This document shows positions 43,122-51,668 of a stretch of DNA of 64,000 nt, piece by piece. Within the stretch, counting starts at the first letter, position 1. Each line of letters starts with the position of its first letter. The notes beneath the pieces were generated by a model that was not told where the DNA came from, searched no databases, and saw only the letters and a program-made list of their open reading frames with translations. Made by a program: the position numbers and the translations under genes. The stretch spans positions 513,975-577,974 of the forward strand of contig DEXE01000006.1 in assembly GCA_002363955.1 (NCBI GenBank), read 5' to 3'. Origin of the DNA: Methylophaga sp. UBA3192. GTDB taxonomy: Bacteria > Pseudomonadota > Gammaproteobacteria > Nitrosococcales > Methylophagaceae.

Positions 43122-44192
43122 TTAAGAATACAAATGACTGTTCAGATAACGATAATGTGCATGGCGTAATAAAACCATCACAACAGCTGCCACCGGCAGT
43201 GCGAGTAATACGCCGACAAACCCAAATAAAGTACCACCGGCCATCACAGCAAATATAACCGCCACCGGGTGCAGGCCAATTCGTTCACCGACAAATCGTG
43301 GGGTTAAAACCATGCCTTCAATAGCCTGAGCAAAACTGAATACCAGGACGACTAGTAAAACGGGTAACCATTCCTGAAACTGTAAATACGCTGCCAAACC
43401 AGCAAGGGTAATTCCCACAAACAACCCCAGATAGGGAACGAAACTGACAATGCCGGCGATAACACCTAATAACAACGCCAGATCCAGACCAATAAATGTA
43501 AGACCAATACTGTAGATAATTGATAATGCCAGCATAACCATCAACTGACCTCGGAGAAAACCAGCCAGCATGTCATCACATTCCACCGTTATTTGCGTGA
43601 TCTTGTCTGCATGTGTACGAGGTAGTAACTCACGAAATCTGGCCACCAGATCATCCCAATCGCGTAATAGATAGAATGTCAGCACTGGAATCAGCACCAG
43701 GTTTGTCAGCCACTGCAATAGCACTAAGCCAGAACGTGTCATATAACCCATGATATTTCCGGCCATTTGACCTGCCTCAGACCAATAGTCCTGCAGAGCC
43801 GTTTTGAACGTATCAAAGTCAAGCATCGTTGTGGTAATACCGACATTTGCCAGTAATGGTTCAATTGTGTTCTGCAACCGATCAATATAATCAGGTAACT
43901 TTTCAAACAGTGATGTGAGCTGCGCACCGAGCATAGGAATAAAGATCAGTAATAAAATTATTGCGCTAAGCAGAAATGCGGCAAACACCACGCACACCGC
44001 TACGGTACGAGATAAACGATACTTTTCTAACCTATCGACCAATGGATCGCCAAGGTAGGCTAACAGAGCAGCAATAAAGAATGGTGTTAATACCGTTGAC
44101 AGCTCCATCACCAGCCAACCACAGAGTATTAACAGCCCTAATAACAGGAACTTATTCGTATCACTTATCAGCTTTTTTTCATCTGACGCCAC
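43122..44192 (-). CDS. AI-2E/PerM family transporter
   Basis: An inner-membrane protein of about 356 residues with seven or eight transmembrane segments in the PerM (AI-2E) arrangement: paired helices, a soluble loop (about 75-145), then more helices ending LPVAAVVMVLLRHA. The best start is GTG 44192, 8 bases after GGGGGA, which overlaps the end of pgsA by 25 bases. The family includes TqsA and sodium/proton antiporters, so the substrate is unknown. Confidence 0.85.
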   Translation of the reverse strand: MASDEKKLISDTNKFLLLGLLILCGWLVMELSTVLTPFFIAALLAYLGDPLVDRLEKYRLSRTVAVCVVFAAFLLSAIILLLIFIPMLGAQLTSLFEKLPDYIDRLQNTIEPLLANVGITTTMLDFDTFKTALQDYWSEAGQMAGNIMGYMTRSGLVLLQWLTNLVLIPVLTFYLLRDWDDLVARFRELLPRTHADKITQITVECDDMLAGFLRGQLMVMLALSIIYSIGLTFIGLDLALLLGVIAGIVSFVPYLGLFVGITLAGLAAYLQFQEWLPVLLVVLVFSFAQAIEGMVLTPRFVGERIGLHPVAVIFAVMAGGTLFGFVGVLLALPVAAVVMVLLRHAHYRYLNSHLYS

Positions 44193-44722
44193 GCGTTTGT
44201 CCCCCAAACCAGAATATATTCACTGCCACTAATGATGACACTCGCCACCACCAACCAGATCATGGTTGTGCTCCATGTCGCAATTTGCGGTAGCCATTGC
44301 TGTTGCACAATCACCAGCAAGACTAAAGCAATTTGAAATACTGTATTGATTTTGCTGCTCCAGAGCGGAGTCAGTTCATATTCACCAAACTTAAGATGGT
44401 AGGCCAAGGCACCTATTACAATGACCAAGTCCCGACCAAACACCAGCAATAATAGCCATAAAGGTAATAATTGCATATAGGTTAACGTAGTAAATGTAGC
44501 AACCAGCAGTAATTTATCTGCCAGAGGATCTAGAATAGAACCCAGACGACTTTGCCAATGAAAATGTCGGGCCAGGAAACCATCCAGGCCATCAGAGATA
44601 CCGGCAATCGCCACCAGAAATAATGCGGCGGAAAAGTTTTCTTGCAGCATCAGCCAGACGATTGGCCCAACCAATAAAATTCTAAACAGACAGATGAGAT
44701 TGGGAATATCCCGTGGACTCAA
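44168..44722 (-). CDS. pgsA: CDP-alcohol phosphatidyltransferase (PgsA-like)
   Basis: Likely makes phosphatidylglycerol phosphate from CDP-diacylglycerol and glycerol-3-phosphate. The 184-residue membrane protein carries the signature DGFLAR...G-x3-D-x3-D (DGLDGFLARHF, then GSILDPLADK) near 45-69 and about five transmembrane segments. Starts at TTG 44722, overlapping the DUF2066 stop (TTGA). A second family member, pssA, is elsewhere in the window; this one has PgsA-like length. Confidence 0.8.
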   Translation of the reverse strand: MSPRDIPNLICLFRILLVGPIVWLMLQENFSAALFLVAIAGISDGLDGFLARHFHWQSRLGSILDPLADKLLLVATFTTLTYMQLLPLWLLLLVFGRDLVIVIGALAYHLKFGEYELTPLWSSKINTVFQIALVLLVIVQQQWLPQIATWSTTMIWLVVASVIISGSEYILVWGTNAWRQMKKS

Positions 44723-45759
44723 GGTAATAACCGATATTGCAAACCAGTAGTGTCATTTATCTCAGGCTGTATTACCCCTCCAATGGATAATAACTGTCGG
44801 AATCTTTCTGGTTCAGCTTGAATAAAAATCACTAAATCAAGCGACTCACTGCCCAAACTGCCCACCTTGATATCAGAGACCGCCTGTAAGCTTTCCAGGT
44901 AATCCATGATTCGGCTGTAACCTTCATAATCGTTCACCCCTGAGACCTGAATAGCCAGCTCAGCTTCACCCGAAGTGCTGATTGACATATTAAGCCGCCG
45001 ACCCAAGTGGTCAGCAAGAGCATCCACCCCCGTACGAATTGCAGTCTGCACGTCTCCCTGACTTGACCAACGTTCAACATCGTCAGTCAAAATAGCTTGC
45101 CAGCTAATCTCTGTTGACTCGGCATTACCTCGCAATCGTGCCGTCACCAGCACAGAAGCACCATAGCGCTCAGAAGCCTGTTTCACTGCGGTATTATTAC
45201 CGGTCGAAACATCATTGAAAGTCAGTTGAGTCTGATCTTCCAGATCCATTAAAGGTATCAACAAAGGAATACCTCGATTTTTAGCCGCTTTATCAATCTG
45301 CAAAAGTAATGAATGCTCATCACCCTCGCCAATCAATTGCTGATTACCTTCGTATTCTATGGCAACCCAAATTAGCGATTCAGGCCGTATTTTGTCCCAA
45401 ACAGGTAAACCAATACGTTGCAAAGCAGTATTAATAGCATTGGCATTGAAATCCAGAGTCAGCATAAGCTGCTGTTCTGGTGGATCACTGTCCATATTCA
45501 GAATCTGTTGATAGTAATACTGATCGATGTAACGTTCTACATCAGTGACCAGGGCAGAAATATCCGCCTGTTCTACTGCACGTCGATCACCGACCACTTT
45601 AATCACAACCTGTTTGAGTAAATCCGGCGCAAGTCGCTGACGTTCCTCTTCAGTTTGCGACTCTGCAGGCGCTTGCGCCTGATACAAATCAGTAACTTCC
45701 GCAGCGGAAGCAATCGACGCAGCGAAAACGAAAATCAGTGAGAAAAATAATCTAGGCAT
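44719..45759 (-). CDS. DUF2066 domain secreted protein
   Basis: A 346-residue protein with a signal peptide (MPRLFFSLIFVFAASIASAA, cleavage near 20). The body matches the DUF2066 family found upstream of pgsA/hda or divergent from purM in many gammaproteobacteria: EERQRLAPDLLKQVVIKVVGDRR, YIDQYYYQQ, and IPLLIPLMDLED. Its function is not known; periplasmic location is inferred. The promoter geometry predicts a leaderless mRNA. Confidence 0.85.
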   Translation of the reverse strand: MPRLFFSLIFVFAASIASAAEVTDLYQAQAPAESQTEEERQRLAPDLLKQVVIKVVGDRRAVEQADISALVTDVERYIDQYYYQQILNMDSDPPEQQLMLTLDFNANAINTALQRIGLPVWDKIRPESLIWVAIEYEGNQQLIGEGDEHSLLLQIDKAAKNRGIPLLIPLMDLEDQTQLTFNDVSTGNNTAVKQASERYGASVLVTARLRGNAESTEISWQAILTDDVERWSSQGDVQTAIRTGVDALADHLGRRLNMSISTSGEAELAIQVSGVNDYEGYSRIMDYLESLQAVSDIKVGSLGSESLDLVIFIQAEPERFRQLLSIGGVIQPEINDTTGLQYRLLP

Positions 45760-45765
45760 TGTGGT

Positions 45766-45794
45766 ATTCTAACACGCTGTTTTTTGTGTGTGAT
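45766..45794 (-). promoter_or_regulatory. DUF2066 gene promoter, predicted leaderless
   Basis: Minus-strand ATCACA (45789-45794), 17-base spacer ending TGT, then TAGAAT (45766-45771), an extended -10. Six bases (ACCACA) separate it from the ATG, so transcription should begin at or next to the start codon. No ribosome binding site. Confidence 0.55.
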
Positions 45795-45817
45795 GTCCAA
45801 ATAATCAGGAAGCCAGC

Positions 45818-46879
45818 ATGACCGATCCCGTCGTTCCACCAAGCAAATCAAACCAAGCCCTCAGTTACCGCGATGCCGGTGTCGATATAGAAGCCGGCAA
45901 CGCCCTTGTAGAACGAATTAAGCCGCTTGCCGCCAAAACCCGTCGATCTGGTGTGATGGCCGGATTAGGCGGGTTTGGCAGCCTGTTTGAACTGCCACTC
46001 GATAAATATAAAAAACCGGTTCTGGTTTCAGGAACGGATGGTGTCGGCACCAAATTACGACTGGCAATCGAGGCTGGAATACATGACACCATTGGTATTG
46101 ATTTAGTTGCCATGTGTGTCAACGATATTGCGGTTCTTGGTGCGGAGCCTTTGTTCTTTCTGGACTATTATGCAACGGGCAAACTGAATATCGATGTCGC
46201 TACCGATGTAGTCAGCGGGATTGCAGAGGGTTGCCTGCAATCAGGCGCCGCTCTGGTTGGCGGAGAAACGGCTGAAATGCCAAGCATGTACCAGGATGGC
46301 GATTTTGATTTGGCGGGATTCTGTGTCGGTATTGTCGAAAAAGACAACATCATTGATGGCACACAGGTAAAAGCCGGTGATGCCATTATTGGGCTTGCCT
46401 CTTCTGGTCCACATTCCAATGGTTATTCACTGATCCGTAAAATTATTGAAGTCAGTAATGCTGACTTAACCATGCCGTTTGATGGCGCAACATTAGGCGA
46501 AAAGCTGCTGGCTCCAACCAGAATCTACGTTAAGTCATTATTGCAACTACATGAAAAAATTAACATTCATGCTTTGTCTCATATTACTGGTGGCGGCTTA
46601 CTGGAAAATATCCCCCGAGTTTTGCCAGAGCATGTGACTGCTGTGATTGACAGCAAAAACTGGAAAAGACCTGCGGTATTTGACTGGCTGCAGCAGCAGG
46701 GAAATGTGGTTGATCGTGAAATGTACCGAACCTTCAATAATGGTATTGGCATGGTGGTTTGTGTCGCAGAAGAAGATGCTGATGCCACGGTTCAGATACT
46801 CACTGCATTAGGTGAAACAGCCATGCAAATTGGTCATATCGACGTCAGCAATACTGAAGAACAAGTCATTATTAAATGA
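45818..46879 (+). CDS. purM: Phosphoribosylformylglycinamidine cyclo-ligase
   Basis: AIR synthetase, fifth step of purine synthesis. It has 353 residues, SYRDAGVDIEAGN near the N-terminus, VSGTDGVGTKLRLA (ATP site), GGETAEMPSMY and HITGGGLLENIPR. An AGGAAG ribosome binding site precedes the ATG. Its stop overlaps the purN start (ATGA), giving the usual purM-purN operon. Divergent from the DUF2066 gene, as in relatives. Confidence 0.97.
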   Translation: MTDPVVPPSKSNQALSYRDAGVDIEAGNALVERIKPLAAKTRRSGVMAGLGGFGSLFELPLDKYKKPVLVSGTDGVGTKLRLAIEAGIHDTIGIDLVAMCVNDIAVLGAEPLFFLDYYATGKLNIDVATDVVSGIAEGCLQSGAALVGGETAEMPSMYQDGDFDLAGFCVGIVEKDNIIDGTQVKAGDAIIGLASSGPHSNGYSLIRKIIEVSNADLTMPFDGATLGEKLLAPTRIYVKSLLQLHEKINIHALSHITGGGLLENIPRVLPEHVTAVIDSKNWKRPAVFDWLQQQGNVVDREMYRTFNNGIGMVVCVAEEDADATVQILTALGETAMQIGHIDVSNTEEQVIIK

Positions 46880-47466
46880 GTAAAACCTTCAAACCTAAGT
46901 TCGTCATCCTGATTTCAGGTCGTGGCAGTAATATGCAGTCCATTATCAACGCAATTCAATCAGATGAGTTGGATGCTGAGGTCACCGCAGTCATCAGTAA
47001 TCGACCAGATGCCGCTGGCTTAATGTTTGCCAGAAATGCCGGTATTGCTAATGAGATCCTGGATCATAAAAACTTCACTACCCGCGAAGCCTTTGATCAG
47101 GAGTTAATGCAGCTGATTGATTCTTTTGACCCCGACTATGTTGTGCTGGCAGGTTTTATGCGCATTCTCAGCAGGGAATTTGTCCAGCACTATGCCAATC
47201 GCCTGATTAATATACATCCTTCACTGTTACCCAAATTCAAAGGTATGCATACGCATAAACGAGCAATTGATGCCGGCGAGACGGAGCATGGTGCCTCCGT
47301 ACATTTTGTTACCGAAGAATTAGATGCCGGCCCGGTCATTTTACAAGCCAAAGTCCCGGTTATGTCTGATGATACAGAAGAAACATTAGCAGCAAGAGTA
47401 TTGCTCGAGGAACATAAGCTTTATCCCGATGCCTTAAGGTTGTTAATCCAACAACATCAGAGCTAA
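46876..47466 (+). CDS. purN: Phosphoribosylglycinamide formyltransferase
   Basis: Transfers a formyl group from 10-formyl-THF to GAR. The 196-residue protein has ILISGRGSNMQSII near 12, LAGFMRIL, the catalytic triad in LINIHPSLLPKF (Asn, His) and an aspartate in EELDAGPVI. Overlaps purM by 4 bases. Confidence 0.97.
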   Translation: MSKTFKPKFVILISGRGSNMQSIINAIQSDELDAEVTAVISNRPDAAGLMFARNAGIANEILDHKNFTTREAFDQELMQLIDSFDPDYVVLAGFMRILSREFVQHYANRLINIHPSLLPKFKGMHTHKRAIDAGETEHGASVHFVTEELDAGPVILQAKVPVMSDDTEETLAARVLLEEHKLYPDALRLLIQQHQS

Positions 47467-47472
47467 TTACCC

Positions 47473-48216
47473 ATGCGCTATTTTTTCGGTTTAATGTTGC
47501 TTTTACTGTCATCGATGTCATTTGCTCAGGGTCTGGATGACTATTCAGCTCACTATCAAATAGAAATGAACGGTCTGCAGGCAGGTGAGTTAACTCAGCA
47601 ACTTGAAACCTTAACGGATGGACTGCATCGCTTTCGCTCAGTCACCAAAGCCAAAGGACTGGTTGCTGTTTTCAGACGTGATACCGTTAAAGAAACCAGC
47701 TTATGGACCCTGACCAAACAGCAGATTATTCCCCATCAATATCTTTATCAACGCAGCGGTGGCAAAAAGGATAAATACCTGCGTATGGATTTTGACTGGC
47801 AACAGAATTCAGTTCATATCGATGATAAGGTTCACCCATGGGATCTTGAAATCGATCCCAAAACATTGGAAAAACATATTTATCAGGTGCAACTTCGGTT
47901 GGATTTACTACAGGACCCCACTAAACAAGTCTTTAATTACGCAATCGCCGATGGTGGACGTATCAAACACTACCAGATTGAAAGACTGGAACCGGAAACA
48001 ATCTCGACACCGCTAGGCAAAATAGCAACCGTTAAATTTAAACGGCAACGGGATCGCGATAGCGATAAAGATCGGGAAACGACATTATGGTGTGCACCAG
48101 AGCTGGATTATTTGCCGGTTAAACTTGAACATATCGAGAAAGACGGCACAAAATTCACTGCAATACTTCATGAACTGGATGGCATTTCAGATTCTGTATT
48201 TGTTCAGGACAATTAA
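47473..48216 (+). CDS. DUF3108 secreted protein
   Basis: A 247-residue protein with a signal peptide (MRYFFGLMLLLLSSMSFAQG, cleavage near 19). The body fits the DUF3108 family, often found downstream of purN: YEIEMNGLQAG-like start, ITKAKGLVAVFRRD-type strand, and TLWCAPELDYLPVKLEHIEKDG near 205-225. Predicted beta-rich periplasmic protein of unknown function. It begins 6 bases after purN, so it is part of the purM operon. Confidence 0.8.
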   Translation: MRYFFGLMLLLLSSMSFAQGLDDYSAHYQIEMNGLQAGELTQQLETLTDGLHRFRSVTKAKGLVAVFRRDTVKETSLWTLTKQQIIPHQYLYQRSGGKKDKYLRMDFDWQQNSVHIDDKVHPWDLEIDPKTLEKHIYQVQLRLDLLQDPTKQVFNYAIADGGRIKHYQIERLEPETISTPLGKIATVKFKRQRDRDSDKDRETTLWCAPELDYLPVKLEHIEKDGTKFTAILHELDGISDSVFVQDN

Positions 48217-48242
48217 TCTTCTCGCTGATAACAGGAAAACGG

Positions 48243-48845
48243 ATGAGCAAAAAACAATTTGAAATCATCGAACAAACAACCGCTTACAGCGGTTTTTTTA
48301 GTTTAAAAATTGTTTCAGTCAAACATACCCTTTATAAAGGTGGCTGGAGTGCTCCACTCACTCGTGAAGTATTTCACCGAGAAAATTGTGTTGCCGTATT
48401 ACTTTATGATCCGCAAAAAGATGCCCTGGTGATTATCGAACAATTTCGTCCCGGTGCATTGCAGCTGGACGATGAACGTGTCTGGTTACTGGAAATTGTT
48501 GCCGGTGCGATTGAGCCGGGTGAAACACCTGAGTCTGTCGCCTATCGTGAAGCCGCTGAAGAATCCGGCTGTGAGATTTTAGAGATGATTAAAATCAACG
48601 AGTTTTTTACCTCACCCGGTGGCACTTCTGAACTATTGCATTTGTTTTGCGGACGTATTGATAGTACCCATATCGGTGGGTTGCACGGTTTAGATGAAGA
48701 AGATGAAGATATCGCCGTTAGTGTTTTATCATTTGATGAAGTCTATTCATTGCTGGAAGACGGTAAAATCATTTCGGCTATCCCGATTATTGCCATTCAA
48801 TGGCTGGCATTACATAAGGATGAGTTGCGTCAGCGTTGGGCTTAA
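48243..48845 (+). CDS. nudF: ADP-ribose pyrophosphatase (Nudix)
   Basis: Hydrolyses ADP-ribose to AMP and ribose 5-phosphate. It has 200 residues. The Nudix box starts at GAIEPGETPESVAYREAAEE near 95, with EESGCE completing it, and the ADPRase-specific LLHLFCG with FFTSPGGTSE lies after it. Starts at ATG with an AGGA box, 26 bases after DUF3108. Length and motifs match NudF rather than NudE. Confidence 0.92.
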   Translation: MSKKQFEIIEQTTAYSGFFSLKIVSVKHTLYKGGWSAPLTREVFHRENCVAVLLYDPQKDALVIIEQFRPGALQLDDERVWLLEIVAGAIEPGETPESVAYREAAEESGCEILEMIKINEFFTSPGGTSELLHLFCGRIDSTHIGGLHGLDEEDEDIAVSVLSFDEVYSLLEDGKIISAIPIIAIQWLALHKDELRQRWA

Positions 48846-48886
48846 ACGTTAAATTTCCAAGAATACTGCCAAAAGAATGTAACGGG

Positions 48887-49795
48887 TTATTCCAATGGCA
48901 TAATACGGTAACTTGCTGAAATAGTATGAGATTGTCCAGGTGAAAGACTGATACTGTCATGAGCGGCATTTGCCGTTTCAACACAGACAAAATAATGATA
49001 CGCATCATCAGTCATATCTTTCAGCGCCGTTACCCTTTCCCAGGGGTTCCAGACAATCGTGGTGCTGGATCCCGCACTCTCAACGATAATTCGGCGTGAC
49101 CATTCAGTATCTTCAATAAACAGTTTTTCAGGACTGTTCAGATAAACCCTGTCGGTTTCGCCATTAAAAAGTATTTCGCCAGCTTGCAGTTTTTCACTGA
49201 AATTCTCGACTTTGTCGAGATAATGATGATTACTCAGCCCCCTTACCTGGGTTTTTTCTATATTACCTACCGCAAAATACGTATGTAACGCCTGAGAAAT
49301 AACAAAACTTTCTTTATCAAGGTTTTCCGTGGTCAGAGAGAGTATGAGTTGCTCATCAATCACGATTGTCATTTTCAGCGCATATGCACAATGCCAAAGT
49401 ATTTCATCCTGTGAATCGGGTGTTAATGACAGTATTAATTTAATGCCATCATTTTCAGTTTGCTGAACAGCGGTCAAATCCCAGATACGATTGCGCGCAA
49501 AACCATGTGCAGGTCGCCCCTTACCACTGGGATCATCACCAAACCAGGGCCAGCAAACGGGCACACCACCGCGAATTGCACGCCTGTCGCCATAGCGACT
49601 CAACTGGCTCAAAAACAAGAGATCATGTATTGCATCAGCTGGTCGATAAGATAAAACCTGAGCACCCTGAAGTGCTATTCGCGCTTTGGCACAAGGGGTA
49701 TCAATATCGATCATCACACACCCGGAAGATCCCATGGAAAAGTCCAGGCGATCAGTTATGGCAAATTGTTGTTTTAATTGTTCGATAGTTTGCAT
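48887..49795 (-). CDS. yeaD: D-hexose-6-phosphate mutarotase (YeaD-like aldose 1-epimerase)
   Basis: Interconverts anomers of glucose-6-phosphate. It has 302 residues in the galactose-mutarotase fold: GGVPVCWPWFGDD near 76-88, PAHGFARNRIW near 95 with the catalytic histidine, HTYFAVG near 170, WNPWERVTALKDM and a glutamate near 268. Transcribed after the slyD terminator; no strong ribosome binding site or promoter is visible in the short gap. Confidence 0.9.
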   Translation of the reverse strand: MQTIEQLKQQFAITDRLDFSMGSSGCVMIDIDTPCAKARIALQGAQVLSYRPADAIHDLLFLSQLSRYGDRRAIRGGVPVCWPWFGDDPSGKGRPAHGFARNRIWDLTAVQQTENDGIKLILSLTPDSQDEILWHCAYALKMTIVIDEQLILSLTTENLDKESFVISQALHTYFAVGNIEKTQVRGLSNHHYLDKVENFSEKLQAGEILFNGETDRVYLNSPEKLFIEDTEWSRRIIVESAGSSTTIVWNPWERVTALKDMTDDAYHYFVCVETANAAHDSISLSPGQSHTISASYRIMPLE

Positions 49796-49819
49796 GTATT
49801 TCTACGTCTGAAACAAAAA

Positions 49820-49838
49820 GACGGGCACAATGCCCGCC
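49820..49838 (-). terminator. slyD terminator
   Basis: Minus-strand stem GGCGGGCA / TGCCCGTC with a 3-base loop, followed by TTTTTGTTT. It lies about 28 bases after the slyD stop. Confidence 0.85.
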
Positions 49839-49865
49839 TTTGAGACTAAGTATTAAATCTAGCTT

Positions 49866-50348
49866 TTAGTGCTGGTGGCCGCCTTCACCATGAACATGTC
49901 CATGTTCCAGCTCTTCTGCACTCGGTTCACGCACTTCACGTATTTCTACATCAAAGTTCAGATGAACACCCGCCAGTGGGTGATTTCCGTCTACAGTAAC
50001 AGTTTCATCGTTGATGGCAACGACAGTGACTAAAACCGGACCTTGCTCAGTTTCTGACTGGAACTGCATACCCACTTCAACTTTTTCAACACCACTGAAC
50101 AATTCAGCAGGGACATCTTGTTTTAATGCTTCATGGCGTTCGCCATAAGCATTGGCTGGTTCAATACTGGCTTGAACTTTATCGCCAGTTTCTTTGCCCA
50201 TCAGGGCATCTTCCAAACCAGGGATAATATTGCCTGCACCATGCAGATACGCCAGCGGGCCGGCACCTTCACTACTATCAATGACTGTGCCGCTGTTGTC
50301 GGTGAGCGTGTAGTCAATCACGACTACTTTATTGTCTGCAACTTTCAT
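49866..50348 (-). CDS. slyD: FKBP-type peptidyl-prolyl isomerase SlyD
   Basis: A 160-residue SlyD-type isomerase and metallochaperone. The FKBP core (VVVIDYTLTD, GAGNIIPGLEDALMG) is interrupted by the IF chaperone insert (about 70-125). The C-terminus is histidine-rich (HGHVHGEGGHQH), as expected for nickel binding in hydrogenase or urease maturation. Strong AAGGAG box; icd ends 10 bases upstream. Confidence 0.93.
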   Translation of the reverse strand: MKVADNKVVVIDYTLTDNSGTVIDSSEGAGPLAYLHGAGNIIPGLEDALMGKETGDKVQASIEPANAYGERHEALKQDVPAELFSGVEKVEVGMQFQSETEQGPVLVTVVAINDETVTVDGNHPLAGVHLNFDVEIREVREPSAEELEHGHVHGEGGHQH

Positions 50349-50357
50349 GGAAACTCC

Positions 50358-51611
50358 TTACATGTTTTGAATAACAGCTGCAGCATAATCACTACAACTC
50401 AACGCATCGACGCCAATAGCCTGAGCTAAATCACCGGTGACACGTGCATTTGAAATGGCGCCTGAGACGCCGGAAACGACCAGATCTGCCGCTTCGACCC
50501 AACCTAAATGCCGTAAAAGCATTTCGGCCGATAGGATTAATGATGACGGATTCGCATTATTTTTTCCAGCCAGGGCTGGTGCTGTGCCATGTGTTGCTTC
50601 AAACATCGCAACGGCATCCGCTAAATTTGCACCCGGTGAGATGCCGATTCCTCCAACCTGTGCGGCCAGAGCATCAGAAATATAATCTCCATTCAGATTC
50701 AATGTGGCAACCACATCATAATCTTTAGGATGTAACAGGATTTCCTGTAAAAAAGCATCGGCTATCGAGTCTTTGATAACGATTTTTTTACCGGTATTTG
50801 GATTTTTAAAGGTTTTCCAGGGACCACCATCCAGCGGTGTTGCACCAAACTCTTTCTCAGCAAGATCATAACCCCACTGTTTAAAAGCGCCTTCAGTGAA
50901 CTTCATGATGTTTCCCTTATGTACCAGGGTCAACGAATCACGATCGTTGTCAATAACGTATTGGATAGCTTTGCGCACCAATCTTTCGGTACCTTCCTGT
51001 GAAACGGGTTTGATGCCGATACCGGATGTATCCGGGAATCGGATTTTGGTTACCCCCATTTCGTTCTGTAAAAAAGCAATGACTTTCTTTGCTTCAGCGC
51101 TTTCTGCAGGCCATTCAATACCGGCATAAATATCCTCAGAGTTTTCCCGGAAGATAACCATATCAATACTTTCAGGCGATTTTACCGGGCTCGGTGTACC
51201 TGGATAGTAACGAACCGGACGCTGACAAACATATAAATCCAGCGTTTGTCGCAATGCAACGTTCAAAGAGCGAATCCCCCCCCCCACCGGAGTCATTAAC
51301 GGGCCTTTAATTGAGACAGAGTATTCTCTCAAAGCCTCAATGGTTTCTTCTGGAAGATACGTTTCTGTGCCATAGAGCTGTGTCGCTTTTTCACCGGCAT
51401 AGACTTCCATCCAGGCAATTTTACGTTCGCCGCTATAAGCTTTGTATACTGCTGCATCAATCACATCAATCATGGCCGGCGTGATATCAACACCGATGCC
51501 ATCACCTTCAATAAAAGGAATAATCGGTTGACTTGGTACATCTAATGAATAATCGGCATTAACGCCGATGGCTGCACCCTGTTCCGGTACACTAATGTGT
51601 TGATATGCCAT
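50358..51611 (-). CDS. icd: Isocitrate dehydrogenase (NADP-dependent)
   Basis: TCA enzyme converting isocitrate to 2-oxoglutarate. The 417-residue protein has IPFIEGDGIGVDITPAM, the phosphorylation-site segment RSLNVALRQ (Ser near 114), MVIFRENSEDIYAGIEW, and GSPGVNL-like SPGANLADAVAMFEATHGTAP. Length equals E. coli Icd. A ten-G run encodes VGGG just before the substrate serine. AGGAG box; upstream region shared with rluE. Confidence 0.97.
   Translation of the reverse strand: MAYQHISVPEQGAAIGVNADYSLDVPSQPIIPFIEGDGIGVDITPAMIDVIDAAVYKAYSGERKIAWMEVYAGEKATQLYGTETYLPEETIEALREYSVSIKGPLMTPVGGGIRSLNVALRQTLDLYVCQRPVRYYPGTPSPVKSPESIDMVIFRENSEDIYAGIEWPAESAEAKKVIAFLQNEMGVTKIRFPDTSGIGIKPVSQEGTERLVRKAIQYVIDNDRDSLTLVHKGNIMKFTEGAFKQWGYDLAEKEFGATPLDGGPWKTFKNPNTGKKIVIKDSIADAFLQEILLHPKDYDVVATLNLNGDYISDALAAQVGGIGISPGANLADAVAMFEATHGTAPALAGKNNANPSSLILSAEMLLRHLGWVEAADLVVSGVSGAISNARVTGDLAQAIGVDALSCSDYAAAVIQNM
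51276..51285 (-). repeat. Ten-G homopolymer inside icd
   Basis: Ten consecutive G on the coding strand encode part of TPVGGGIRSLN. The tract is in frame in this copy. A run of this length could slip during replication. Confidence 0.8.
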
Positions 51612-51668
51612 GCACGGCTCCTGAAAATAAAAGTGGCATTTTACATGATCTCTGGCACTGATATAACC

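Noticed and set aside
49796..49819. Promoter with TAGAAA next to the yeaD start
   Set aside because: The spacing to the ATG is only 3 bases and no -35 is present, so a promoter could not be supported.
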